A stretch of 42,696 nt of DNA from Gammaproteobacteria bacterium. Its GTDB lineage: Bacteria > Pseudomonadota > Gammaproteobacteria > SZUA-229. Below are positions 1 to 8,959 of this stretch, one piece after another; within the stretch, counting starts at the first letter, position 1, and each line of letters opens with the position of its first letter. Where the stretch lies: NCBI GenBank assembly GCA_030595325.1, contig JAUVDN010000008.1, positions 1 through 42,696 of the forward strand, in the 5' to 3' direction. Both the position numbers and the translations under genes were made by a program. Below the pieces are notes generated by a model. That model was not told the origin of the DNA. It was given only the letters and a program-made list of their open reading frames with translations, and did not search any database.

Positions 1-311
1 TAATGTTTATGTTCCTTACGACGCCTACCCGCCTTCTGCGTAATAACCCCCTGAATAACATCCTGCCCGGGAATCTCAACGGTATCGTATAGGTCATTCA
101 ATGGCTGCAGGTAATACTTATCATCAACGATGCGTAACTGACGAAATATATACTCATTTTTAACCTCTGCCATAACATAACAGCCATCACGTATCGCGCC
201 TGCTGGATCTATAATAATTACCGCACCCTCAGCAAATTCAGGCAACATGCTGTCACCTAAAACCCGCAATGCAAACGGCTCACTTGCTGCGCAACCACCA
301 CTGGAATCCAT
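1..311 (-). CDS. Single-domain S24/LexA-type peptidase-like protein (3' end cut)
   Basis: About 103 codons are visible and the last base pair of the window (TA.) may begin a Tyr or stop codon, so the gene is nearly complete. The protein has the S24 core: GDSMLPEF with the nucleophile-type Ser21, a DP turn at 35-36, then an EYIFRQL strand and a Lys/Arg-rich tail (GRRRKEHKH). There is no room for an N-terminal helix-turn-helix, so it is not a full LexA or CI repressor. By my alignment the position of the catalytic Lys in LexA (VKRL) is Arg57 here (FRQL), with Lys51 nearby. I chose the ATG at 311 because AGGTG precedes it and a TATAAT lies upstream. Function is unknown; autoproteolysis is doubtful. 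Confidence 0.7.
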   Translation of the reverse strand, partial: MDSSGGCAASEPFALRVLGDSMLPEFAEGAVIIIDPAGAIRDGCYVMAEVKNEYIFRQLRIVDDKYYLQPLNDLYDTVEIPGQDVIQGVITQKAGRRRKEHKH

Positions 312-345
312 AAAAGCACCTAATACAATTGTAAATATTAAATCT

Positions 346-351
346 ATTATA
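346..351 (-). promoter_or_regulatory. Candidate -10 box for the S24-like gene
   Basis: The minus strand reads TATAAT here, 34 bases upstream of the ATG. No convincing -35 hexamer stands 17 bases further up, so this is only a candidate. Confidence 0.35.
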
Positions 352-359
352 CCTGTCTA

Positions 360-863
360 ATACTGGCTAGGCACTGATGCAGCCCTTTTTATTACAGCGA
401 TTACAAAGCTATTTAGTGTTCATACTTGTGTCAGGAAAACCCCTCATAACAAGTTCTTTTATCTCTTTTACAGCGTCATGGTAAAAAAGTCCGCAACGCT
501 AGCGCTAATGCATTGCGACATATTCATGAAGCGTAGCCTTGAAACGTGGTTACGTAACATAACCTTGAAAACATGAATATTTGACATCAAATAACGCAGT
601 AAAACCCACTATTTGGGGATATATTGCTGAAATTATGAGCCATTTGGGGTAACCTCGCAAACCTGAAAAGAGCTGGCTTGAAAGATAAATCTGCCAATTC
701 CGTGCAAATATCGGAACTATCATTTCGGAATCATCATTTATTGATATCGCCGATTGTGTAACAACCTTAATTACAGGTTTACACTGACAAAGAAGTAGCC
801 GAAGAACGGCATAAATAATAAAGAACAAGATTAAAAATCAAAATATAACCTCTGAGGATTATT
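360..863. other. Non-coding stretch before pfp
   Basis: About 500 bases without a supportable gene. A 92-codon minus-strand frame (550-828) has no family resemblance, no ribosome site and sits in AT-rich DNA. The region must hold the pfp promoter, but I see no clear -35/-10 pair. The only firm signal is the GAGGA ribosome site at 854-858, just before pfp. Confidence 0.5.
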
Positions 864-2129
864 ATGAGCAAAATGAACGCATTTTATGCACAGTCTGGTG
901 GTGTTACAGCAGTTATCAACGCATCAGCATGCGGTGTTATTGAAACAGCACGTAAGCACAAAGACAAGATTGGTAAAGTATATGCTGGCGCAAGCGGCAT
1001 CATCGGTGCGTTAACCGAAGAGCTTATAGACACAAGTAAAGAAACTAAGACAACCATTGCTGGTTTACGCAGCACACCATCTGGTGCCTTTGGTTCATGT
1101 CGTTTCAAACTAAAAAGTCTGGAAGATAATAAAGCTGAATACGAACGTTTAATCGAAGTTTTTAAAGCACACAACATCGGTTACTTCTTCTACAACGGCG
1201 GCGGCGACTCTGCTGATACATGTTTGAAGATTTCTCAAATCGGTAAGAAGATGGGTTACCCTATCACTGCTGTTCACGTACCTAAAACTGTTGATAACGA
1301 TTTACCTATCACTGACAACTGTCCTGGTTTTGGTTCAGTTGCAAAATACATCGCGGTTTCAACATTAGAAGCAAGTTACGACGTAGCTTCTATGTGTAAA
1401 ACATCTACTAAAGTATTCGTCCTTGAAGTTATGGGTCGTCACGCTGGTTGGATTGCTGCTGCTGGCGCAATGGCTTCTACAGAAGCTCACGAAATTCCAA
1501 TCGTTGTATTGTTTCCTGAAGTTAAGTTTGACCAGAAAAAATTCCTGGATAACGTAGACGCAAAAGTTAAAAAATTCGGTTACTGTACTGTTGTTGTTTC
1601 TGAAGGTGTTGCTTGGCCAAACGGTAAGTTCCTTGCTGAAACTGGTCTTAAAGACGCGTTTGGTCACAGCCAACTTGGTGGTGCAGCTCCAGTAGTTGCT
1701 GAAATGATTCAAGCTAAACTTGGTCACAAATACCACTGGGGTGTTGCCGACTACATGCAACGTGCAGCGCGTCACATTGCATCTAAGTCTGACGTTGAAC
1801 AAGCATACGCAACCGGTAAAGCGGCTGTTGAATACGCAATTAAAGGTCATAACTCTGTTATGCCTGCGATTAAACGTATAAGCAACAAACCTTACAAGTG
1901 GAAAGTTGAAATGGCGCCACTGAGTAAAGTGGCTAACGTTGAGAAGATGATGCCTAAGAGCTTTATCTCTAGAGACGGTTTCGGTATTACTAAAAAGTGT
2001 CGCGAATACTTAGAACCATTAATCCGTGGCGAAGACTACCCTGCGTACAATAAGAACGGTTTACCAAAATACGTTCAACTGAAAAAAGTTATGGTCACGA
2101 AAAAGTGCCCAGACTTTAAAATCAAGTAA
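864..2129 (+). CDS. pfp: Pyrophosphate-dependent 6-phosphofructokinase
   Basis: Reversibly phosphorylates fructose 6-phosphate using PPi instead of ATP (cytoplasm, glycolysis/gluconeogenesis/Calvin cycle). Seen: phosphate-donor loop NGGGDSADT (residues 111-119), PKTVDND (140-146) with the Lys typical of PPi enzymes where ATP enzymes have Gly, and MGRHAGW (190-196). Length 421 aa fits the PPi-PFK clade. The start is supported by GAGGA six bases upstream. It is followed by a terminator, then adk and hppA. In autotrophic sulfur oxidisers and methanotrophs this enzyme neighbours an H+-PPase and has been proposed to act also on sedoheptulose bisphosphate, sparing ATP in the Calvin cycle. That extra role is inference here. 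Confidence 0.93.
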   Translation: MSKMNAFYAQSGGVTAVINASACGVIETARKHKDKIGKVYAGASGIIGALTEELIDTSKETKTTIAGLRSTPSGAFGSCRFKLKSLEDNKAEYERLIEVFKAHNIGYFFYNGGGDSADTCLKISQIGKKMGYPITAVHVPKTVDNDLPITDNCPGFGSVAKYIAVSTLEASYDVASMCKTSTKVFVLEVMGRHAGWIAAAGAMASTEAHEIPIVVLFPEVKFDQKKFLDNVDAKVKKFGYCTVVVSEGVAWPNGKFLAETGLKDAFGHSQLGGAAPVVAEMIQAKLGHKYHWGVADYMQRAARHIASKSDVEQAYATGKAAVEYAIKGHNSVMPAIKRISNKPYKWKVEMAPLSKVANVEKMMPKSFISRDGFGITKKCREYLEPLIRGEDYPAYNKNGLPKYVQLKKVMVTKKCPDFKIK

Positions 2130-2141
2130 AACGCTAAAACA

Positions 2142-2179
2142 ATGCCTGCTTCATGAAAACATGAGCAGGCATTTTTTTT
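2142..2179 (+). terminator. Rho-independent terminator after pfp
   Basis: ATGCCTGC, one bulged T, TCATG, an AAAA loop, then CATGA and GCAGGCAT form a 13-bp stem followed by eight T. It separates pfp from adk, so adk-hppA may be partly uncoupled from pfp or fed by read-through. Confidence 0.88.
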
Positions 2180-2181
2180 AA

Positions 2182-2871
<690 letters not shown>

Positions 2872-2936
2872 ACTTTTCGATGCTTAACTATTAGATAAAC
2901 AATCACAAAATCAATTCTTAAACTTATGGAGACTAA

Positions 2937-4958
2937 ATGATGTCTACTGAACTACTAATCGCACTGGCGTGTTCCCTGCTCGGAATAGCTTATGGTGTAT
3001 TCACAACTTTTAACGTACTTGCTAAACCAATGGGTAATGAAGCCATGGTAAAAATTCAGCAAGCTATTCAGGAAGGCGCACAAGCCTATCTGAAACGCCA
3101 ATATACCGCTATCGGTATGGTCGGTATCATCGTCTTCTTCGTCATCATGTTTGCTTTAAATGCAACCACTGCTGTTGGTTTTGCTATCGGTGCAATCTTC
3201 TCTGGCCTTGCTGGCTTTATCGGCATGAACGTATCGGTTCGTTCTAACTCACGTACTGCAGAAGCTGCACGTGATGGTATCGCACCAGCACTGGACATCG
3301 CCTTTAAAGGCGGCGCTATCACCGGTATGTTAGTAGTTGGCCTGGCACTTCTAGGTGTTGCCGGTTACTACGGCATCCTGATAGCGATGGGATTTGAAAT
3401 GAATGAAGCCCTACACTCTATGGTTGGTCTGGCATTCGGTGGTTCATTGATCTCAATCTTCGCTCGATTAGGCGGCGGTATCTTCACTAAAGGCGCGGAT
3501 GTTGGTGCTGACATCGTCGGTAAAGTTGAAGCCGGCATTCCAGAAGATGACATACGTAACCCTGCGGTAATCGCAGATAACGTTGGCGACAACGTAGGTG
3601 ACTGTGCAGGCATGGCAGCTGACCTGTTTGAAACATACGCAGTAACACTGATTGCTACAATGTTGTTAGGTGGCCTGTTACTTAAAGATGCTGGCGAACT
3701 TGCCGTGACCTACCCTCTAATGCTGGGTGGTATCTCAATCATCACATCGATCATCGGTACTTTCTTCGTGAAAACATCTGATGGCGGCAAGATTATGAAT
3801 GCACTGTACAAAGGCACCGCTATCTCAGCGATTCTTTCAGCTATCGCTTTCTACTTTGTCACTAACAGCATGATGTCAAATATCGAAGGTTATTCAGCAA
3901 TGAACCTGTTCTATGCATCACTTATCGGTCTAGCACTGACCATGGTAATGATCGTTATTACAGAGTATTACACTGCAACTGAATATGGTCCGGTAAAAGG
4001 CATTGCTGCAGCTTCACTAACAGGTGATGGTACTAACGTAATCGCTGGTCTTGGTCTCTCTATGAAATCAACAGCAGCACCTGTACTGGCTGTTTGTGCC
4101 TCTATTTGGGGTGCTTATGAACTAGCTGGTCTATACGGTATTGCTGTTGCAGCAACCGCTATGTTATCAATGACAGGTATTATCGTAGCACTTGATGCCT
4201 ACGGCCCTATCACTGACAACGCTGGTGGTATCGCTGAGATGGCTGAACTTCCAGAAGACGTTCGTAATACTACTGATGCACTTGATGCGGTTGGTAACAC
4301 AACGAAAGCGGTAACTAAAGGTTATGCGATTGGTTCTGCCGGTCTTGCAACTTTAGTACTATTCGCTGATTACACCAATACACTTGCAGCTGATGGCAAG
4401 GCCACTTCTTTTGATCTGTCTAATCATATGGTCATCATCGGTCTGTTTATCGGTGGTTTGATACCTTACCTATTCGGCGCGATGGCGATGGAAGCGGTTG
4501 GCCGTGCAGCTGGTGGTATCGTGAATGAGGTACGCCGTCAGTTCAAAGAGATGCCTGGTATCATGAACAGAACGCAGGAACCTGACTATTCAAAAGCGGT
4601 AGACATGCTAACAAAAGCAGCCATTAAGGAAATGATGATTCCATCTATTCTACCGATCGCTGCACCTATCGTTGTTGGCTTAACACTTGGCGCTGAAGCA
4701 TTAGGCGGCATGCTGATTGGTACTATCGTTACTGGTCTGTTTGTTGCTATATCTATGACTACCGGTGGTGGTGCATGGGATAACGCTAAGAAATACATCG
4801 AAGATGGTAATCACGGTGGTAAAGGTTCTGATGCGCATAAAGCAGCAATTACTGGTGATACTGTAGGCGACCCGTACAAAGATACAGCGGGCCCTGCGAT
4901 TAATCCATTGATCAAAATTATCAACATTGTTGCGTTGATGATGATTCCTTTGCTGTAA
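2937..4958 (+). CDS. hppA: Membrane-bound proton-pumping pyrophosphatase, K+-independent type
   Basis: Couples PPi hydrolysis (or synthesis) to H+ movement across the inner membrane. Multi-pass protein of 673 aa. Visible landmarks: [18 protein letters not shown] followed by [15 protein letters not shown], the PPi/Mg2+-binding signature, and a second acidic motif ([16 protein letters not shown]) near the C-terminus. Lys457 in GNTTKAV occupies the position that is Ala in K+-dependent pumps, so this should be the K+-independent H+ pump. Two Met codons overlap at the start (2937 and 2940); GGAG at 2928-2931 suits the second slightly better. It follows adk by 65 bases and is closed by a strong terminator. 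With pfp it makes a pyrophosphate cycle. Confidence 0.96.
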   Translation: MMSTELLIALACSLLGIAYGVFTTFNVLAKPMGNEAMVKIQQAIQEGAQAYLKRQYTAIGMVGIIVFFVIMFALNATTAVGFAIGAIFSGLAGFIGMNVSVRSNSRTAEAARDGIAPALDIAFKGGAITGMLVVGLALLGVAGYYGILIAMGFEMNEALHSMVGLAFGGSLISIFARLGGGIFTKGADVGADIVGKVEAGIPEDDIRNPAVIADNVGDNVGDCAGMAADLFETYAVTLIATMLLGGLLLKDAGELAVTYPLMLGGISIITSIIGTFFVKTSDGGKIMNALYKGTAISAILSAIAFYFVTNSMMSNIEGYSAMNLFYASLIGLALTMVMIVITEYYTATEYGPVKGIAAASLTGDGTNVIAGLGLSMKSTAAPVLAVCASIWGAYELAGLYGIAVAATAMLSMTGIIVALDAYGPITDNAGGIAEMAELPEDVRNTTDALDAVGNTTKAVTKGYAIGSAGLATLVLFADYTNTLAADGKATSFDLSNHMVIIGLFIGGLIPYLFGAMAMEAVGRAAGGIVNEVRRQFKEMPGIMNRTQEPDYSKAVDMLTKAAIKEMMIPSILPIAAPIVVGLTLGAEALGGMLIGTIVTGLFVAISMTTGGGAWDNAKKYIEDGNHGGKGSDAHKAAITGDTVGDPYKDTAGPAINPLIKIINIVALMMIPLL

Positions 4959-4985
4959 CAGTAACGGATAAAGTTACATCCTAAG

Positions 4986-5016
4986 AGCCGGGTCACATTG
5001 TGACCCGGCTTTTTTG
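4986..5016 (+). terminator. Rho-independent terminator after hppA
   Basis: AGCCGGGTCAC and GTGACCCGGCT are perfect arms around an ATT loop, followed by a T-run. Strong, GC-rich stem. Confidence 0.93.
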
Positions 5017-5112
5017 TGCCCTACTATTATGTTCATTCGAAAAATAAACCTTCGTTACAACAAATGACAAATATCAAATTTTGGAAAACAGTGCTGGCAA
5101 GTTAACCAATAA

Positions 5113-5364
5113 CAGCTGCTACTTTGCTGCTACTCTGCTGTATCCCTATGTGCCATTTTTCTTGTATGGACGGCAAATCTTCTGAAGATAACCTCCTTCG
5201 CTTCACGTGCTTTTACTCTTTATTATCTTTTACAGTGCGTCGTGGCACTGGTTGTCAGTTATCACCATCACGACCACAAATGGCGTCATCTACACCGCGC
5301 TTATTTTTCATTCATTGGAAAAATACCTGCCCTCATTGTTATGTTTGCTATTCCCGCTGAATAA
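5113..5364 (+). pseudogene. Remnant of a small membrane protein without a start codon
   Basis: This frame has no ATG, GTG or TTG start but reads like real protein: a hydrophobic N-part, then KITSFASRAFTLYYLLQ, a His-rich turn (SYHHHDHKWRH) and a last hydrophobic stretch ending at TAA 5362. The amphipathic and hydrophobic pattern suggests the last two membrane segments of a larger integral membrane protein whose 5' part is lost. I cannot name the family. Other ATG-started frames over the same bases are less protein-like. A CTG start is possible but less likely. Confidence 0.35.
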
Positions 5365-5388
5365 ACACCACAATAATGAATATATAAA

Positions 5389-5402
5389 TTGATTCTAATC
5401 AA
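5389..5402. promoter_or_regulatory. FNR/DNR-type binding site upstream of the YdcH-like gene
   Basis: TTGATTCTAATCAA is a perfect match to TTGAT-N4-ATCAA. A TAATAT at 5425-5430 predicts transcription near 5437, placing the box centre at about -41.5, the classical activating position for FNR-type regulators. Confidence 0.65.
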
Positions 5403-5459
5403 GATGGTTGTTGCTCAGAATATCTAATATGAAGGTCAATACAAAAAAGAGAGATTTAT

Positions 5460-5699
5460 ATGCCAATAGCACATCACCCATTAATAGAAGAATTTGCAGA
5501 ACACAGAGATACTATTCACGAGCTAAAAATGAACAACGCACATTTTCGTCGTCTGGCTCACGAATATGAAGGTATCGACAAATCTATTTTTCGAGCAGAA
5601 CAGGGTATCGAAGTTGTTAACGATGCCTACCTTGACAGTATTAAAAAGGAACGTCTGCACTTGAAAGACCTCATCTATAGCATGCTGAGAACCAAATAA
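5460..5699 (+). CDS. YdcH-like protein (DUF465)
   Basis: 79 aa, with the DUF465 pattern HPLIEEFAEHRDTIHELK, then HFRRLAHEYEGIDKSI and a C-terminal helix rich in Lys/Leu. Predicted short helical hairpin, cytoplasmic; the molecular role of the family is not known. Starts at ATG with a GAGAG ribosome site. It is followed at 31 bases by a DksA-like gene, so the two probably form one transcript. The FNR-type box 58 bases upstream suggests control by oxygen or nitric oxide. Confidence 0.85.
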   Translation: MPIAHHPLIEEFAEHRDTIHELKMNNAHFRRLAHEYEGIDKSIFRAEQGIEVVNDAYLDSIKKERLHLKDLIYSMLRTK

Positions 5700-5730
5700 G
5701 CTGTCATCAACATCATCACAGAGAATCGAT

Positions 5731-6054
5731 ATGCCATACCAGGTAAACACTGCTCAACTGCTAAGACTACGTAAGGAACTTACAGATAGAATATCTGCAA
5801 TCGAAGCAGATATTCATCATAAAAAAGAACCCGTTGAAAAAGACTTTGCTGAACAGGTAACACAACGCGAAAATGACGATGTTTTAATAGCTATTGATGA
5901 TGAAGCACAGCAGACGGTCATGATGATCGATGCGGCGCTCGATCGCATAAAAGAAGGTAGCTATGGCATTTGCAATGTATGCAATGAAAAGATACCCGAT
6001 CAGCGTCTCGCAGCATTACCCTATGTAATTACCTGCATCGACTGTGCTGATTGA
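5731..6054 (+). CDS. TraR/DksA-type zinc-finger protein
   Basis: 107 aa. An N-terminal coiled coil (about 5-75) is followed by a C4 zinc finger with CNVC and CIDC, preceded by GSYGI, the DksA/TraR signature. DksA-type proteins enter the secondary channel of RNA polymerase and modulate promoters with ppGpp. This is shorter than housekeeping DksA (about 150 aa) and nearer to the short DksA2/YbiI-like proteins; its coiled-coil tip lacks the exact DxxDxA arrangement. Whether it acts on RNA polymerase is inference. Second gene of the putative FNR-controlled pair. Confidence 0.85.
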   Translation: MPYQVNTAQLLRLRKELTDRISAIEADIHHKKEPVEKDFAEQVTQRENDDVLIAIDDEAQQTVMMIDAALDRIKEGSYGICNVCNEKIPDQRLAALPYVITCIDCAD

Positions 6055-6170
6055 TGCTGAATAAAACTGCAAAATAATGTTTTAACTTTGGCTTTCGGCC
6101 ATGAGCTGACTTTCAAGAACTATAAGTATTAGGCCGCAAAAAACGCAACTAAAAACATATGCTTTTAGTT

Positions 6171-6298
6171 CCTTCTCCCTTTGGGATGCCTACATGGATG
6201 TAGGTAGTTCGACAAAGCAGGAGCACTTGTCTAGAAGGTTAGGATGAGGGTGTTTTTAACGATACCTCACCCCAGCCCTCTCCCAAAGGGAGAGGGTG
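6171..6298. repeat. Long imperfect palindrome (CTCCCTTTGGGA family), interrupted
   Basis: The left arm begins TTCTCCCTTTGGGA and continues GAAGGTTAGGATGAGGG; the right arm reads CCTCACCCCAGCCCTC then TCCCAAAGGGAGAGGG. The arms pair once the inserted segment 6187-6233 is ignored. Repeats of this look are common between genes in many proteobacteria. Confidence 0.8.
6187..6233. repeat. Short dispersed repeat A, copy 1 (nested)
   Basis: Consists of the palindrome CCTACATGGATGTAGG (6189-6204), a 12-base spacer, GCAGGAGC (6217-6224) and a TTGTC tail. It splits the left arm of the larger palindrome. The same order of parts is found at 23623 and 40249. Confidence 0.75.
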
Positions 6299-6309
6299 CT
6301 TAAAGTGAT

Positions 6310-6595
6310 AACTTTTTATCTGAGTTCATCTGTATACAAATATATTTTGTTCTTTTTACGTTCTTCACGTACTAACATTTTTAGTTTGTTTCCGGGAGCA
6401 ACTGAAATCATATCTCCGGCTTTTATAGGTGTGTATGACTGTGCGCGACGACAATTTACTTCAACAAAACCACGCATACTTTTGATACTTCTACCGTAGG
6501 GCGCAGCTATAGAGCAGCCGCTGCAACAGCGCCTGCTTTTAGAAAGTTACGACGAGACTAATTCTGTTTTAGGTTGTGATGTGGACATCCAGGTG
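6310..6595 (-). pseudogene. Frameshifted coding debris with a Tat-signal-like segment
   Basis: Read on the minus strand, ATG near 6589 opens with MSTSQPKTELVSS. After a frameshift comes RRNFLKAGAVAAAAL, a typical twin-arginine leader, ending in a stop. A third frame then reads SMRGFVEVNCRRAQSYTPIK and onward to a stop near 6310, vaguely like an S4-type RNA-binding segment. No single frame links these pieces. I read it as decayed coding sequence, possibly of one exported redox protein plus another fragment. Weak call. Confidence 0.3.
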
Positions 6596-6771
6596 AATGA
6601 GTATGATTAGACATACGGCAAAGCGCCTTAATTAAATTATATAGAAATATATAGTTTATTTTGTCCCATTTAATACCGTCTTCAGAGTGAGTGTTTTATT
6701 ATAAGTTCAAATTCAAGGCTATGTATTTCTGGTATCATGCTTTCAATTATTAGAACTAATCAAATTACACA

Positions 6772-7440
6772 ATGAAAAATCGATATCTCCTCCTAATCAC
6801 GCTCATAACACTATTTTCCTTCAGTACTAATTCTCTGGCCGCATTTAAAGATTCACGAGACGAAAAATGGGAATTCTTTCTAGTTCCACAGTACACAAAT
6901 GATGTAACGCTTGAGTCCAGTGCCGGCGCTAAAGTCAGTATTAATGAGCGTACAAGCCTGGGGTTTGGACTGGGTTACAATGTGAACAAACACATTGAAC
7001 TTAGTTTGTTATTTTCATCCAGCAGCACACATTACACCGCCACGCTAATCCCTGAAGATGCCCCTGCAAACCCTGTTCAAGGTTCGTCCAATTTATATAT
7101 AAGCACCATCGATTTTGGTTTTACTTTTAATTTATTAAGCTCAGCGTTTACACCCTATGTATCCGCCAATATTGGTTCCAGTTATATTGATTCAGGCGTC
7201 CCTACCGGTGAGATTGGCAGCGGCTGCTGGTATGACTATTGGTATGGCTATATATGTACGCCAGTAGCCATTACGAAGACAACAACAGAACTTAATTATG
7301 GTGTTGGCGCAGGACTGCGCTATGACTTTAACCGTAAAATTTATATAAAAGGTGGCGTGACCCATAACATCATCGATTTTAATACTGAACACACGCCTGA
7401 TTTCGTCACCTATCAATTCTTCATGGGCTTCATGTTCTAA
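6772..7440 (+). CDS. Outer-membrane beta-barrel protein, OmpW-like
   Basis: 222 aa with a Sec signal peptide (hydrophobic 5-20, cleavage after SLAA). The mature part alternates polar and hydrophobic residues in about eight strands, has the pattern SLGFGLGYNVNKHIELSLLF early on and ends in a C-terminal Phe (FFMGFMF), the usual outer-membrane targeting signature. This matches small OmpW/OmpA-type barrels. An extracellular loop holds two Cys (GCWYDYWYGYICTP) that could form a disulfide. Ligand unknown. No clear ribosome site; single gene. Confidence 0.75.
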   Translation: MKNRYLLLITLITLFSFSTNSLAAFKDSRDEKWEFFLVPQYTNDVTLESSAGAKVSINERTSLGFGLGYNVNKHIELSLLFSSSSTHYTATLIPEDAPANPVQGSSNLYISTIDFGFTFNLLSSAFTPYVSANIGSSYIDSGVPTGEIGSGCWYDYWYGYICTPVAITKTTTELNYGVGAGLRYDFNRKIYIKGGVTHNIIDFNTEHTPDFVTYQFFMGFMF

Positions 7441-7602
7441 AACCCTTAGCGTTTCAAAGGTTAGCTTTATTCCACATTCAAGCCTTAAACAGAGTCATAA
7501 ATAAAACGTGACTCTGCATTTTTCTGCTTATCCTTTACCATAGACTGAAACTAAACTGAGCTTCTGCAGTCCTAAACTCACCAATTATTACAAGAACTAA
7601 CT

Positions 7603-8208
7603 ATGAAATTTCCATTCGCACTATTCTTAGGCCTGCTTTTAAACCTGCTTTCTGGCCCGGCATTTGCCAGCAATCAACAAGAAACCGCCATTTTAGCCGG
7701 CGGTTGTTTCTGGTGCATGGAACCTCCCTTTGACAAGCTTGATGGTGTGATTTCAACGACTTCAGGTTACACTTCGGGTTTCAAGAAGAACCCGACATAC
7801 AGAGAAGTATCAGCCGGTCATACCGGGCACACAGAGGCCATTGAGGTCGTCTTTGATCCAGCTAAAATTACTTACCCTGAATTGCTCGAAGTATTCTGGA
7901 AAAATATTGACCCCGTTGCCATTAATAGACAGTTTTGTGATTCAGGCAGTCAATATCGCTCAGGTATTTATTACCGAGATGCCAGCCAGAAAAAAGCGGC
8001 ATTTGATTCACTGCATCGTTTAGAAAAAAATAAACCATTCAAAGAAGACATCGCAACAGAAGTTGTCGCAGCGAGCACCTTCTACCCGGCTGAAGATTAC
8101 CATCAGGATTATTATCAGAAGAACCCACTGCGTTATAAATACTATCGATTTAGCTGTGGCAGGGATAATCGGTTAGAAGAGCTTTGGGGAGAGTCTGCTC
8201 ACCCTTAA
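7603..8208 (+). CDS. msrA: Exported peptide-methionine (S)-S-oxide reductase
   Basis: Repairs oxidised methionine. The N-terminus is a Sec signal peptide ending GPAFAS (about residue 23), so the enzyme works in the periplasm, unlike the usual cytoplasmic MsrA. Catalytic motif GGCFWCME gives Cys35 as nucleophile. The substrate-site segment (GHTGHTEAIEVVFDP) and YHQDYYQ are present, and later Cys residues (QFCDSG, RFSCGRD) could act as resolving thiols. Length 201 aa is normal with a leader. No MsrB lies next to it. It is followed by a dispersed palindrome that may end transcription. Confidence 0.95.
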   Translation: MKFPFALFLGLLLNLLSGPAFASNQQETAILAGGCFWCMEPPFDKLDGVISTTSGYTSGFKKNPTYREVSAGHTGHTEAIEVVFDPAKITYPELLEVFWKNIDPVAINRQFCDSGSQYRSGIYYRDASQKKAAFDSLHRLEKNKPFKEDIATEVVAASTFYPAEDYHQDYYQKNPLRYKYYRFSCGRDNRLEELWGESAHP

Positions 8209-8228
8209 ATTTTTATTAAATTTAAAAA

Positions 8229-8304
8229 CTTCGCGGAATGAAAAAAATCCGCTCCTACAAAAGATTGCTCACCTGTAGGAGCGGATTTTTGTCATTCCGC
8301 GAAG
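8229..8304. repeat. Dispersed palindromic repeat B, copy 1
   Basis: Arms CTTCGCGGAATGA and TCATTCCGCGAAG enclose a second pair, ATCCGCTCCTACA and TGTAGGAGCGGAT. Related copies are at 20295 and 25823. Here it lies between msrA and the convergent sulfur-globule-like gene and may serve both as terminator. Confidence 0.8.
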
Positions 8305-8347
8305 CATTTATTTCGACTAATACAACTGCTTAAGTTTGGAAAAAACT

Positions 8348-8776
8348 CTATCGTTGAGGCGAAGGCTGTTGACCGTTATACCCAGAACCATCATAAGGCC
8401 CATAATAAGGTTGCGGATTGTACCCATAATTCCGCCCGCTTGAGTCATTGTAGTAATTACCGCTATTCTGGCTGCCATTCCACTGGTTACTCCAATCTCC
8501 GTAGTTATAACCATCTACACGATTATTACCCAAGCCTTTCATCTTCATCTTAAACTTAAAATCAGCGTTGAACCCTAGCGAACCATCACCAGCAGCATTA
8601 CCCCTGCCATCCTGGTTACCATCATAATTGCCGCTGCTTTGGCCACTACCTTGACCACTGTTCTGACCATAATTATTCCAGTTGTTCTGGTTATTGTTAT
8701 TACTTCCCCACCAGGCATTGGCTGACGTTGATGCAACTAAAATTGCAGTAACTGTAATTGTAAGTATTGATCTCAT
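8348..8776 (-). CDS. Sulfur-globule-protein-like exported Gly/Asn/Tyr-rich protein 1
   Basis: 142 aa. A Sec signal peptide (cleavage after SANA) is followed by WWGSNNNNQNNWNN, Gly/Ser/Asp-rich repeats, a conserved-looking middle (DGSLGFNADFKFKMKMKG) and a Tyr/Pro/Gly-rich tail (YYGPYDGSGYNG). No Cys. Composition and layout match the sulfur globule proteins that coat periplasmic sulfur inclusions in purple and colourless sulfur bacteria; a relative lies at 21554. The start is backed by GGGGGTG upstream. The function is inferred from composition; a generic low-complexity cell-wall protein is the alternative. Confidence 0.65.
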   Translation of the reverse strand: MRSILTITVTAILVASTSANAWWGSNNNNQNNWNNYGQNSGQGSGQSSGNYDGNQDGRGNAAGDGSLGFNADFKFKMKMKGLGNNRVDGYNYGDWSNQWNGSQNSGNYYNDSSGRNYGYNPQPYYGPYDGSGYNGQQPSPQR

Positions 8777-8800
8777 AAAAACACCCCCGGTGCGGCTTAA

Positions 8801-8806
8801 ATTATA
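8801..8806 (-). promoter_or_regulatory. Candidate -10 box of sulfur-globule-like gene 1
   Basis: The minus strand reads TATAAT, 25 bases upstream of the ATG, without a good -35. An alternative TAAATT (8850-8855) would fit activation from the FNR box at -41.5. Confidence 0.35.
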
Positions 8807-8877
8807 AAAGTCTTACCAATAACTATATAAAAGATAGATTTTAAATACAAATTTACTAAGATATGCAATCTAACGCA

Positions 8878-8891
8878 TTGATATGTATCAA
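8878..8891. promoter_or_regulatory. FNR/DNR-type site between sulfur-globule-like gene 1 and the rhodanese gene
   Basis: TTGATATGTATCAA is a perfect TTGAT-N4-ATCAA palindrome. On the plus strand TACAAT at 8914-8919 predicts a start near 8926, exactly 41.5 bases from the box centre, a class II activator arrangement for the rhodanese gene. On the minus strand the box could also serve the sulfur-globule-like gene. Confidence 0.7.
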
Positions 8892-8959
8892 AAATATCTG
8901 AGCTGTTATACAGTACAATAGTACATTCTCATTTAAATCAGATAATTTATGGTGCCTCC

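Larger units (their letters stand above)
6055..6771. other. Repeat-rich intergenic region
   Basis: About 700 bases without an intact gene. It contains a long imperfect palindrome (6171-6298) interrupted by a second repeat (6187-6233), and minus-strand coding debris at about 6310-6595. From 6600 to 6771 I see AT-rich DNA with no motif beyond the probable promoter of the next gene. Confidence 0.6.

Noticed and set aside
550-828. 92-codon minus-strand frame before pfp
   Set aside because: No ribosome site, no family resemblance, composition like random AT-rich DNA.
6296-6499. 67-codon plus-strand frame in the repeat-rich region
   Set aside because: Shadow of the minus-strand coding debris; overlaps the end of the palindromic repeat.
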